A stretch of 64,000 nt of DNA from SYAN01 sp964406345 (lineage in GTDB: Bacteria > Actinomycetota > Actinomycetes > Nanopelagicales > Nanopelagicaceae), in contig CAYORK010000004.1 of the NCBI GenBank assembly GCA_964406345.1, positions 1-64,000 of the forward strand, read 5' to 3'. The notes beneath the pieces are model-generated. The model was not told the DNA's origin and did not search any database. It saw only the letters and a list, made by a program, of their open reading frames with translations. Below, piece after piece: positions 1-6,924 of the stretch (within the stretch, counting starts at the first letter, position 1; the number at the start of each line of letters is the position of its first letter). The position numbers were made by a program, and so were the translations under genes.

Positions 1-125
1 ACGTTGATTGCGGCGATCACGTCATCCCTGGTGGTGTCACTCTCAAGGACGATCTCTCGGGCGGTATCAGTCACGCTAACGCGAATCTCGATACGACCTG
101 TCTCTGCACTCTTCTTGGTTGCCAT
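1..125 (-). CDS. DUF3107 family protein (N-terminal part, cut by window edge)
   Basis: The reverse strand reads MATKKSAETGRIEIRVSV and on to DVIAAIN before the window ends, 41 codons in all. The N-terminal beta strand (RIEIRVSVTD) followed by acidic residues and a helix start matches the small DUF3107 proteins of actinobacteria (about 75 aa, Rv3208A type). In those genomes the gene sits next to a TetR gene like Rv3208, exactly as here. Function is unknown. A -10 hexamer 7 nt upstream of the ATG points to a leaderless mRNA. The C-terminal half is missing only because the window starts here. Confidence 0.75.
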   Translation of the reverse strand, partial: MATKKSAETGRIEIRVSVTDTAREIVLESDTTRDDVIAAIN

Positions 126-132
126 GTCGGTG

Positions 133-138
133 ATTCTA
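133..138 (-). promoter_or_regulatory. -10 element of the DUF3107 gene (TAGAAT)
   Basis: TAGAAT on the minus strand, 7 nt before the ATG at 125. The spacing implies that transcription begins at or beside the start codon. Confidence 0.5.
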
Positions 139-159
139 GTGAGAGGGAGTGAGGAGTGA

Positions 160-798
160 CTACTTTTGCCGCGGGAAGCCTGAGATACCTCGCCAAATGA
201 GATTCGAGACGAAGGTGATCGCCTCCTCCTTGGACAATTTGCTGTCCCGATCCAGCCAATGGCGAGCGGTGATCTGAGCGTTTCCGATGATTCCGATAGC
301 AAGCAACATCGATGATTCCTTAGCAAGACCGGTATCGATGGAGATCACAGCGCTCACTGCTGCGGCACAGTCGTACGTCATGCGATTGAGACGCTCTCGC
401 ACCTGAGGTTCGACATTCATATCACTCTCGAAGAGGAGTCGGAAGGCTTCTCCTTCGGTATCGATGAAGTCGAAGTAGGCCCGGACGGTATTAGCCACTC
501 GATCCGAGTTCTCCTTGTTCGATGCGATCGACTTCTGTATCGCGAAGACGAGCGAGTCGATATGGGTATCAAGCACGGCGAGATAGAGATCGAGTTTCGA
601 TGGGAAGTGCTGATAGAGCACGGGTTTACTGACACCGCCTCGCTCTGCGATCTCATCCATCGATGCGGCGTGATAACCGGATTGTGTGAACGCTTCTAAG
701 GCTGCCTGTAGGAGTTGGGCTCGACGCTCGTCCTTAGGGAGACGGGCTTTGTCCTTCGATTCGCCACCGACTTCGTGGGTCTCACGGCTTTGCGTCAT
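160..798 (-). CDS. TetR/AcrR family transcriptional regulator
   Basis: 212 aa. The N-terminal helix-turn-helix is clear at about residues 25-65 (RRAQLLQAALEAF, then SMDEIAERGGVSKPVLYQHF). The rest is an alpha-helical ligand and dimerisation domain (FRLLFESDMN, ARHWLD). An ATG at 798 was chosen over longer options because the TetR domain begins there and a TACTAT -10 hexamer sits 7 nt upstream. It lies next to DUF3107 in the Rv3208-Rv3208A arrangement. The ligand and target genes cannot be read from the sequence. The divergent neighbour mshB shares a promoter region of only about 70 bp, so co-regulation or autoregulation is possible but not shown. Confidence 0.9.
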   Translation of the reverse strand: MTQSRETHEVGGESKDKARLPKDERRAQLLQAALEAFTQSGYHAASMDEIAERGGVSKPVLYQHFPSKLDLYLAVLDTHIDSLVFAIQKSIASNKENSDRVANTVRAYFDFIDTEGEAFRLLFESDMNVEPQVRERLNRMTYDCAAAVSAVISIDTGLAKESSMLLAIGIIGNAQITARHWLDRDSKLSKEEAITFVSNLIWRGISGFPRQK

Positions 799-805
799 GA
801 GCGCA

Positions 806-811
806 ATAGTA
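806..811 (-). promoter_or_regulatory. -10 element of the tetR gene (TACTAT)
   Basis: TACTAT on the minus strand ends 7 nt before the ATG at 798, consistent with a leaderless transcript. Confidence 0.5.
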
Positions 812-855
812 ACGCCAGGAAATCTTTCGACTTCGAACTGGTCAGTAGAAGTACA

Positions 856-861
856 TAGACT
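856..861 (+). promoter_or_regulatory. -10 element of mshB (TAGACT)
   Basis: TAGACT, 6 nt before the GTG at 868 and 9 nt before the ATG at 871. It faces away from the tetR -10 about 45 bp away, so the two promoters are back to back. Confidence 0.5.
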
Positions 862-867
862 CACCCT

Positions 868-1758
868 GTGATGGAAACGACACCAACGATCCCTCAAGAG
901 AGCTCGATGCGCCTGATGTTGGTACACGCTCATCCTGATGATGAGACGATCAACAATGGCATCACTATGGCTCACTACGCATCACGAGGTCATCATGTGA
1001 CTCTTGTGACCTGTACCCGTGGTGAGGAGGGTGAGGTCCTTGTGCCTGAACTCGCACATATCGCGAGTGATCAAGAGGATCGACTCGGCAAACATCGAGA
1101 AGGCGAGCTTGCGGATGCGATGTCGATCATCGGAATCCGTGATTTTCGATTCCTCGGTGGAGATGAGCGGAGTTATCGCGATAGCGGGATGATGGGGACG
1201 CCGCCGAATGAACGAACCGATTCCTTCTGGCAATCCGATCTTGAGCAGGCAGCTGATGACCTTAGTGCGGTGATGCTAGAGGTGCGCCCACACGTTCTCA
1301 TCACCTATGACGAATTCGGTGGCTATGGCCATCCTGATCATATAAAGGCCAACCAGATTGCGATGCGCGCAGCAGAGAAGATTCGATCGAGCTGGTCCAT
1401 TCAAAAGATCTATTGGAACACGATCCCGATCTCGGTCATCGAACAGGGAATCGAGGCGATGAAGGGGAGTGATACCCAGTTCTTCGGGGTCGACAAGGCC
1501 GAGGACTTTCCCTTTGCGAAGCCAGATGCATCTGTCACGACAGTCATCACTGATGAGTCGATGTTGGATCGGAAGATGGCGGCGATGCGGGCTCACGCAA
1601 CACAGATAACCGTCGATGGTCCCTTCTTCGCACTATCGAACAATCTCGGCACTCAAGTCTGGGGTCGAGAGTTCTACACCTTGGTCCACGGTCAACCTGC
1701 TGGGCCCTTCGACGCAGATGGGCGCGAAACAGACCTCTTCTCTGGAGTCATGCTTTGA
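868..1758 (+). CDS. mshB: N-acetyl-GlcN-inositol deacetylase, mycothiol biosynthesis
   Basis: 296 aa, close to the roughly 300 aa of MshB. It belongs to the LmbE/PIG-L zinc deacetylase fold. The zinc motif HAHPDDE is at residues 20-26 and the second motif GYGHPDHI at about 152-159. MshB removes acetate from GlcNAc-inositol in the second committed step of mycothiol, the actinobacterial thiol. The close relative Mca (mycothiol S-conjugate amidase) shares these motifs, so Mca is the main alternative. The length and the small membrane gene directly downstream (as Rv1170-Rv1171) favour MshB. Start: GTG at 868 fits the leaderless spacing, ATG at 871 is the other choice. Confidence 0.85.
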   Translation: MMETTPTIPQESSMRLMLVHAHPDDETINNGITMAHYASRGHHVTLVTCTRGEEGEVLVPELAHIASDQEDRLGKHREGELADAMSIIGIRDFRFLGGDERSYRDSGMMGTPPNERTDSFWQSDLEQAADDLSAVMLEVRPHVLITYDEFGGYGHPDHIKANQIAMRAAEKIRSSWSIQKIYWNTIPISVIEQGIEAMKGSDTQFFGVDKAEDFPFAKPDASVTTVITDESMLDRKMAAMRAHATQITVDGPFFALSNNLGTQVWGREFYTLVHGQPAGPFDADGRETDLFSGVML

Positions 1759-2099
1759 TCCTCCTCAAGTCGATCGCGATCTCAGCGATCTTCTCTGCGG
1801 TGGCAGTACTCCTTCATGCTTGGAGCCGTCCCTATGGACTCTTCCTTGCTCTCCTAGTGATCGTGGTGATGATGCGCTACATCGCTGCGTTAGCAGCGCG
1901 TACCCCCTTGGGACTTTTCGGTCGAAGGATTCCCGCGCTCGTGGCTGCGACGGTCTGGTTCGCAATCGCATGGGTTGCAAGCACAGCTCGCAATGGTGAA
2001 GAGATCTTGATCGAGGGTGACACGATCGGTAGTTCATTTCTGGTCGGTGCAAGCGCTTTTGTCGCACTCTCTCTCATCGCCAGGCCTCGTTCGTTCTGA
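1755..2099 (+). CDS. Small membrane protein, Rv1171-like position
   Basis: 114 aa starting at TTG, overlapping the mshB stop by 4 bp and therefore likely translationally coupled. Hydrophobic stretches at roughly residues 3-20, 27-45, 60-77 and 88-106 suggest four membrane helices. No catalytic motif is visible. A small membrane protein follows mshB in other actinobacteria (DUF6113-type genes), which supports this as a real gene, but its role in mycothiol metabolism is only a guess. Confidence 0.65.
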   Translation: MILLKSIAISAIFSAVAVLLHAWSRPYGLFLALLVIVVMMRYIAALAARTPLGLFGRRIPALVAATVWFAIAWVASTARNGEEILIEGDTIGSSFLVGASAFVALSLIARPRSF

Positions 2100-2117
2100 C
2101 CTATTGCTTTTTGGATC

Positions 2118-3656
2118 TCAGATCCAGTGCCACTCCTGACCAGTAGGTAGATCGCGTATTTCGATGCCCCGTTTCGCCAGTAGCTCTCTGATGCGATCAC
2201 TCTCCGCGAAATCGCGGTCTCTCCGCGACTGCGATCGGGCTTCAAGGAGGGCCACATCCTCATCGCTAAGTTTTCGCTGCTCTGATTTCGACTTTGGCGT
2301 TGCGGTGAGGTCGAGACCGAGGAGTGGATCGATCGCAGAAAAGAAGGCCGCCTTCTCGACGTTCGAGATTCCAGACTCCTTCTCCAGTGCGCGAAGCCGT
2401 TGTAGCGCTCGTGGCGAATCGAGATCGTTTGCGAGATATCCGTAGATCTCATCACGGATCGAGAGGAGAGCAGGTGTGAGTTCGCTTCCTCTATTCATCT
2501 CAGCCGATTCCGCGGCGATGCTCCGCCAGCGATCAAGGACCTTATCTGCAGCCGCGATCGAGTCCCAGGAGAGATCCATCTGTGAGCGATAGCGGTTCTC
2601 CATCAGACAGAAGCGCACGCTCAATGGGTCGAATCCTCGCGCCACCACATCACGTAGCAAGACCACGTTCCCGGCACTCTTCGACATCTTCCTTCCCTCA
2701 AAGAGGAGATGCTCACCATGTAGCCAAAGGTCGACCGCCTCTTGGTNNNNNNNNNNNNNNNNNNNNNNNNNNNNNNNNNNNNNNNNNNNNNNNNNNNNNN
2801 NNNNNNNNNNNNNNNNNNNNNNNNNNNNNNNNNNNNNNNNNNNNNNAGGATTGGCCAGAGGATTGGCCAGAGGATTGGATTGAGCACGTTCGTTCTCATG
2901 ATGGGGAAACCTCAGATCGATACCGCCAATGTGGAGATCGACGTGACCATCGAGATAGTGCAGCGACATCGCAGAGCACTCGATGTGCCAACCCGGAAAT
3001 CCCGGTCCCCATGGTGAATCCCAGATCATTTCGCGCCGCGAACCAGCTGCCTTCCAGAGCGCCCAGTCTGCATGGAAGCGTTTCGCACCGGCTTCGGTGA
3101 ATTCGTATCGATGTCCTGGCTTCAAGTCAGTCAGTCGATTTCCGCTGATGGCGCCGTAACTGGGGAACTTCTCGCTTGCGAAGTAGACCGTCTTGTCATC
3201 ACCGAGGTAGGCGAGTTCTCGTTCCATTAGTGACGCTATATGAGAATGCATCATCTCGATGCATTCGCTCGCTCGCGGATAGAGATCAGCCGGGATGATG
3301 CCAAGGAGTGCGAGGTCCTTATGGAACTTCGCTTCGAAGTCCCGCGCAATCTCGAATGGGTCTCGTTTCGTGGTCTTGGACTCAGCGAGGAGTTTGTCCT
3401 CATCGAAGTCTTCGCTCATGTGTCCGACATCAGTGATGTTCTGTATGAGACGGACGTGAAGTCCTTTGAACTCCAAAGTTCGGCGGACGATGTCGGAGAG
3501 GAGAAATGTGCGCAGGTTGCCAAGATGGGCATCCCTATAGACAGTGGGTCCACAGCAGTAGATCCGCACTTCTTCACCATTCGTAGCGACGATCTCTCGA
3601 AGGCCGCGAGTGAGGGTGTCATAGATTCGAACGCCGGTCGCTACTCCGCTCGTCAT
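2118..3656 (-). CDS. cysS: Cysteine--tRNA ligase (interrupted by a scaffold gap)
   Basis: Class I aminoacyl-tRNA synthetase that charges tRNA-Cys. The HIGH-type motif is HLGN in the stretch PTVYRDAHLGN, and KMSKS follows the gap. The zinc ligands are all seen: Cys in YCCGPT, Cys in GWHIECSAM, and the histidines of FPHHENE. A C-terminal anticodon-recognition region ending RGIEIRDLPTGQEW is typical of CysRS and absent from the shorter paralogue MshC. A run of 100 N (2747-2846) interrupts the gene just after AQSNPLANPLANP. Without it about 479 aa are visible, normal for CysRS. It overlaps the upstream small gene by 4 bp (ATGA). Confidence 0.92.
   Translation of the reverse strand: MTSGVATGVRIYDTLTRGLREIVATNGEEVRIYCCGPTVYRDAHLGNLRTFLLSDIVRRTLEFKGLHVRLIQNITDVGHMSEDFDEDKLLAESKTTKRDPFEIARDFEAKFHKDLALLGIIPADLYPRASECIEMMHSHIASLMERELAYLGDDKTVYFASEKFPSYGAISGNRLTDLKPGHRYEFTEAGAKRFHADWALWKAAGSRREMIWDSPWGPGFPGWHIECSAMSLHYLDGHVDLHIGGIDLRFPHHENERAQSNPLANPLANPXXXXXXXXXXXXXXXXXXXXXXXXXXXXXXXXXXQEAVDLWLHGEHLLFEGRKMSKSAGNVVLLRDVVARGFDPLSVRFCLMENRYRSQMDLSWDSIAAADKVLDRWRSIAAESAEMNRGSELTPALLSIRDEIYGYLANDLDSPRALQRLRALEKESGISNVEKAAFFSAIDPLLGLDLTATPKSKSEQRKLSDEDVALLEARSQSRRDRDFAESDRIRELLAKRGIEIRDLPTGQEWHWI
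2747..2846. other. Assembly gap (100 N) inside cysS
   Basis: Exactly 100 N, the default length for a scaffold gap of unknown size. Only a handful of residues would be expected between the flanking conserved blocks, so the real missing sequence is probably very short. The right flank is a 12-bp tandem repeat, which may have caused the break. Confidence 0.95.
2847..2880 (+). repeat. 12-bp tandem repeat at the edge of the cysS gap
   Basis: AGGATTGGCCAG occurs twice and is followed by the partial copy AGGATTGGA. On the coding strand it gives the repeated residues NPLA. It abuts the N run, so the copy number in the genome is uncertain. Confidence 0.85.
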
Positions 3657-3865
3657 GAGGTTGCGCTTTCTACGATGCGGAATGCGAAGACCTGGTCATT
3701 TTCGAATGTGGCAATCGTGCCATCCTTGCGTCTGACTCTCCCGGGTGAGATCAAGACTCCGAGCAGGTCGCGATAGCCACCACCCTCATCATGAAGGCGG
3801 ATGCTCACCTTCTTGCCGAAGCTCTCTGCCATCAAGCGAGTTGCGGGGTCACTTGGCGAAGCCAT
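3653..3865 (-). CDS. Small SH3/Sm-like protein beside fdxA (unknown function)
   Basis: 70 aa from the ATG at 3865. A longer reading from 3925 is possible but adds residues of no recognisable family. The pattern GKKVSIRL...DLLGVLISPGRVRRKDGTIATFENDQVFAFRIV is a short all-beta unit. It resembles the N-terminal domain that precedes a GNAT acetyltransferase domain in the gene neighbouring ferredoxin in many actinobacteria. Here the acetyltransferase part is absent and the stop overlaps the cysS start by 4 bp. That relationship is from memory of the family and should be treated as tentative. Confidence 0.6.
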   Translation of the reverse strand: MASPSDPATRLMAESFGKKVSIRLHDEGGGYRDLLGVLISPGRVRRKDGTIATFENDQVFAFRIVESATS

Positions 3866-3938
3866 AGGGGGAAGGTTATGCGAGAATGAGGGTCTAGCGA
3901 GGGTTGGTATCGAAATCGCCCTCACTGTGACTCTCGTG

Positions 3939-3974
3939 AGACGAGCTAGACGAGCTAGACGAGTTTGACGAGTG
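3939..3974 (+). repeat. 9-bp tandem repeat upstream of fdxA
   Basis: AGACGAGCT twice, then AGACGAGTT and a weaker fourth copy TGACGAGTG. It lies in the 135-bp spacer between the divergent SH3-like gene and fdxA, 26 bp before the fdxA start. It is too short and imperfect for a recognisable regulator site. Confidence 0.8.
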
Positions 3975-4000
3975 ACCTAAAGGGAAGGGATCGCCGCTTC

Positions 4001-4327
4001 ATGACATACGTCATCGCAGAACCTTGTATCGATGTCAAGGACAAGTCCTGTATCGAGGAATGTCCCGTCGATTGCATCTATGAGGGCGACAGGATGCTCT
4101 ACATCCAGCCAGATGAGTGTGTTGATTGTGGCGCTTGCGAACCGGTATGTCCGGTGGAGGCGATCTATTACGAAGATGACGTGCCCGGACAATGGCAGGG
4201 TTTCAAGGGATATAACGCGGAATTCTTCAATGAACTCGGCTCTCCAGGTGGTGCGAGCAAAGTCGGTGCGACCGGCAAGGACCATCCCGTAGTTCTCCAG
4301 ATACAGAAGAAGCCGGAGAGCAACTGA
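4001..4327 (+). CDS. fdxA: Seven-iron ferredoxin (3Fe-4S/4Fe-4S)
   Basis: 108 aa, typical of FdxA/FdxC. The start is the ATG of MTYVIAEPC, which matches the family N-terminus (MTYVI). A purine-rich ribosome site (AGGGAAGGGA) ends 10 nt upstream. Cysteines in PCIDVKDKSC, EECPVDC and the CVDCGACEPVCP motif bind the two clusters. The tail SPGGASKVG is also a family hallmark. It is a small cytoplasmic electron carrier. It is followed directly by dapC, the order found in many actinobacteria (Rv1177-Rv1178). Confidence 0.95.
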   Translation: MTYVIAEPCIDVKDKSCIEECPVDCIYEGDRMLYIQPDECVDCGACEPVCPVEAIYYEDDVPGQWQGFKGYNAEFFNELGSPGGASKVGATGKDHPVVLQIQKKPESN

Positions 4328-5409
4328 AGAGGGAAGGCTTCGCACTCCCTGATTTCCCATGGGATCTGCTCGCTCCCTATGGTGCGAAGGCACGTGAGCA
4401 CCGAGATGGCGCCGTCGATCTCAGTCAAGGGACGCCGGTAGATCCGACACCAGAGTTCATTCGCGACGCCTTGGCTAGCGCTAGCGACTCTCCAGGTTAT
4501 CCCGTGACGACTGGATCGAAGGAGCTTCGCGAAGCGATCTCTCGTTACTGCCGGGAGGTACTCGGTGCGACAGGTGAATTCGATGTCTTGCCGACGATAG
4601 GCTCCAAAGAATTGGTCGCCTGGCTTCCACTCCTACTTCAGGCAGAACACGTCATCATCCCGAAGATCGCCTATCCGACCTATCGTGTTGGGGCGCTTCT
4701 GGCGCGCTCTCGCATCACGGAGGTAGAGATCGATGCCACATTGTGGCCAAAGCCCGATGAAAATACTTTGATTTGGATCAATACTCCTTCGAATCCGACT
4801 GGACGTGTGCACTCTCAGGAAGAGATGAAAGCAGTGCTTGCACTCCGCTCTTCCGGCGCGGTGGTGGCGAGCGATGAGTGTTACTTCTCCTTCCCGGATT
4901 CCAAAGTGCCGATCTCGACCTTCCGTGTCGCCAACGGAGAGAACGGAGGACTTCTCGTTGTCCATTCACTCTCCAAGAGGTCGAACATCGCAGGTTATCG
5001 AGGAGCATTCGTCGCAGGTGATCCGACTCTGATCGCTCGACTCCTTGAGATCCGAAAGCACGCAGGGATGATGATGCCTGCACCGATTCAACGCGCGACG
5101 GCGATCGCATTGAGTGATGAAGTGCATGTGAAGGAACAGGCTGCACGCTACGCAGATCGCCGGGCACGACTCCGTCCGGCACTGGAGAGTGCGGGGTTTC
5201 GAACCGAACATTCCGAGGCTGGCCTCTATCTCTGGTGCAGCAACGGAAGTAGTGATTGGGATCAGGTGGACTGGTTTGCCGAACGGGGCGTCATAGTCAC
5301 GCCGGGCCGCTTCTACGGAGATGCTGGAATCAATCACATTCGCATCGCTTTGACTGCATCCGATCAAGCGATCGATAAAGTGATCGATCGGATCTCCGAG
5401 AGAGGGTAG
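4324..5409 (+). CDS. dapC: Succinyldiaminopimelate transaminase (non-canonical start)
   Basis: A fold-type I PLP aminotransferase for the lysine and meso-diaminopimelate pathway. The Schiff-base lysine is K218 in SLSKRSN; NTPSNPTG and the C-terminal arginine in HIRIAL bind cofactor and substrate. The open frame runs upstream of the first TTG (4471) through strongly conserved N-terminal residues (PDFPWDLLAPY, DLSQGTPVDPTPEFIRDAL). No ATG, GTG or TTG occurs in that stretch. The likely start is the CTG at 4324, overlapping the fdxA stop as cTGA, with GGAGAG just before it. That gives 361 aa, normal for DapC, whereas a start at 4471 would lose about 49 conserved residues. Confidence 0.88.
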   Translation: MKREGFALPDFPWDLLAPYGAKAREHRDGAVDLSQGTPVDPTPEFIRDALASASDSPGYPVTTGSKELREAISRYCREVLGATGEFDVLPTIGSKELVAWLPLLLQAEHVIIPKIAYPTYRVGALLARSRITEVEIDATLWPKPDENTLIWINTPSNPTGRVHSQEEMKAVLALRSSGAVVASDECYFSFPDSKVPISTFRVANGENGGLLVVHSLSKRSNIAGYRGAFVAGDPTLIARLLEIRKHAGMMMPAPIQRATAIALSDEVHVKEQAARYADRRARLRPALESAGFRTEHSEAGLYLWCSNGSSDWDQVDWFAERGVIVTPGRFYGDAGINHIRIALTASDQAIDKVIDRISERG

Positions 5410-5411
5410 GG

Positions 5412-6425
5412 GTGCCAACGATGCGTGAATCGAGCCCTTCAGCGATCCTTCTTGTCGGTGGAAGAGGGACGCGACTTGCTCCACTGACTAATGTCACTCC
5501 GAAACCGATGCTTCCAGTCGGTGGTGTGCCATTCACCCTCCATCAAGTCCTGCAGGCGCGAAGCGCTGGAATCAAGAGGATCATCCTTGCCACGAGTTAT
5601 ATGGCGGAGGTCTTTGAACCATATTTCGGCGACGGTTCCCGTTTCGATCTGGAGATTCGCTATGCCGTGGAGAAGGAGGCGCTCGGTACTGGGGGCGGAA
5701 TTCGCAATGCTGCTGAACTCCTTGATGAAGCCGGAGATACTGATGGCGATACACCGATCGTGATCTTCAATGGTGATGTCCTCAGTGCACATGATCTCGC
5801 CGGACAGATTCGTCATCATCGAGAGCGTGATGCGGATGTCACCTTGTATCTGACCAAAGTCGAAGATGCCCGCGCCTATGGAGTCGTACCAACCGATGGT
5901 GATGGTTGGGTGAAAGCATTTCTTGAGAAGATGGAGAATCCCATCAGTGATCAGATCAACGCGGGTTGCTATGTATTTCGAAGGTCTGTGATCGATGAGA
6001 TCCCATCTGGACGCGTCGTCAGTGTCGAACGTGAGACTTTCCCATCACTACTTGCCGCTGGCCGTAAAGTGCAGGGGTTCGTCGATCAGGGGTATTGGCG
6101 AGACATCGGAACACCTTCAGCTCTCATCGACGCATCCTCTGACCTGATCACCGGGCGATTTCGTTCGCCAGCGACACCGACTCCGAACTCGAAGAGCGGC
6201 GCGGGCTACATAGCCCCCACTGCTCGGATTTCTGAAAATGTGGTGGTGGCAGAGGGTTCAGTGATCCTCGACGGGGCCACCATCGGTGAGGGTGCACAGA
6301 TCCTTGGAAGCGTCATCAGCGAAAATGCAGTGATTGACGCTGGTTCTGTGATCAAGAGATCCTTCGTCGCCCCGCGCTCACAGATCGCGAGGATCGATGT
6401 CGAGGGTGAGATTTTGGGGTTCTAG
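5412..6425 (+). CDS. manC: Mannose-1-phosphate guanylyltransferase / NDP-sugar pyrophosphorylase
   Basis: 337 aa. The nucleotidyltransferase signature GGRGTRLAPLT, the lysine of TPKPMLPV, and FNGDVL are present in the first 120 residues. A left-handed beta-helix tail with hexapeptide repeats (APTARISENVVVAEGSVI, GATIGEGAQI) follows from about residue 260. It makes GDP-mannose, or possibly another NDP-sugar, for envelope glycans. The neighbours whiB and, further on, manB match the mycobacterial Rv3264c region. Start is GTG at 5412 or ATG at 5421, 2 nt after dapC, so the gene is probably in the dapC operon. Exact nucleotide and sugar specificity cannot be read from sequence. Confidence 0.85.
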   Translation: MPTMRESSPSAILLVGGRGTRLAPLTNVTPKPMLPVGGVPFTLHQVLQARSAGIKRIILATSYMAEVFEPYFGDGSRFDLEIRYAVEKEALGTGGGIRNAAELLDEAGDTDGDTPIVIFNGDVLSAHDLAGQIRHHRERDADVTLYLTKVEDARAYGVVPTDGDGWVKAFLEKMENPISDQINAGCYVFRRSVIDEIPSGRVVSVERETFPSLLAAGRKVQGFVDQGYWRDIGTPSALIDASSDLITGRFRSPATPTPNSKSGAGYIAPTARISENVVVAEGSVILDGATIGEGAQILGSVISENAVIDAGSVIKRSFVAPRSQIARIDVEGEILGF

Positions 6426-6441
6426 ACCCCCGACTCCGCGC

Positions 6442-6470
6442 TTGACTTCTGGGAGTTACATCAATGTAAT
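6442..6470 (+). promoter_or_regulatory. whiB promoter (TTGACT-N17-TGTAAT)
   Basis: A -35 TTGACT at 6442-6447 and a -10 TGTAAT at 6465-6470 are separated by 17 bp. Unlike most promoters in this window it leaves a leader of about 50 nt before the ATG. Confidence 0.5.
6456..6469 (+). promoter_or_regulatory. Inverted repeat overlapping the whiB -10
   Basis: TTACAT-CA-ATGTAA, perfect 6-bp arms with a 2-bp centre, lying over the spacer and -10 of the whiB promoter. This position is typical of a repressor or WhiB/BldC-type operator. The binding protein is unknown. Confidence 0.4.
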
Positions 6471-6528
6471 ACAGCCTATTGATGGGGCCAAGCGAGGCTC
6501 CATATTTCCGAATTGGAGTAGCGCTGGC

Positions 6529-6843
6529 ATGCTCAAACCCTCATCACATGATGCGAACCCTCGACGCGAGAGCGGTTACCGCGAATCTGGACCGAGCGTC
6601 CAGCTAGGAAGTGGAGAGATCCTTGAACTGTCATGGCAAGAGCGCGCTCTCTGCGCTCAGACAGACCCTGAAGCTTTCTTCCCGGAAAAGGGCGGTTCGA
6701 CTCGCGAAGCTAAGCGAGTCTGCATGTCATGTGAAGTTCGATCAGAGTGCTTGGAATATGCACTCGCACATGACGAACGTTTCGGTATCTGGGGCGGTCT
6801 CTCAGAGCGTGAACGTCGTCGCCTCAAGCGCCGCCCTGCTTGA
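6529..6843 (+). CDS. whiB2: WhiB-family iron-sulfur transcription factor (WhiB2-like)
   Basis: 104 aa from the ATG of MLKPSSH. The four cluster-binding cysteines are in ALCAQTDPEAFF, VCMSCEVRSEC, and the turn motif FGIWGG is followed by the basic tail SERERRRLKRR. WhiB proteins bind a [4Fe-4S] cluster and region 4 of the primary sigma factor. The WhiB2/WhmD assignment rests on location between manC and the glycosyltransferase/manB genes, as around Rv3260c, and is therefore an inference. WhiB2 homologues control septation. Confidence 0.88.
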   Translation: MLKPSSHDANPRRESGYRESGPSVQLGSGEILELSWQERALCAQTDPEAFFPEKGGSTREAKRVCMSCEVRSECLEYALAHDERFGIWGGLSERERRRLKRRPA

Positions 6844-6897
6844 TCCCAAAAGCAAGTCGCCTCGAAGCACCTTCTCTCTTCTTGACCCTTTCTTTGA

Positions 6898-6919
6898 CTC
6901 CCGGCTAGTCGGGAGGTTT
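6898..6919 (+). terminator. Hairpin with T-run between whiB and the glycosyltransferase
   Basis: Stem CTCCCG / CGGGAG with loop GCTAGT, then G and TTTT. It could end whiB transcription. The 3' arm plus the next base also reads GGGAGG, a Shine-Dalgarno sequence 8 nt before the glycosyltransferase ATG, so the hairpin could instead mask the ribosome site. Confidence 0.55.
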
Positions 6920-6924
6920 TCTCC

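Noticed and set aside
2118..3656. MshC (mycothiol ligase) rather than CysRS
   Set aside because: MshC is homologous but shorter and lacks the C-terminal anticodon region ending RGIEIRDLP, which is present here.
3939..3974. CRISPR-like array
   Set aside because: Units are 9 bp with no spacers; other tandem repeats in the window are also contiguous. No cas gene is seen.
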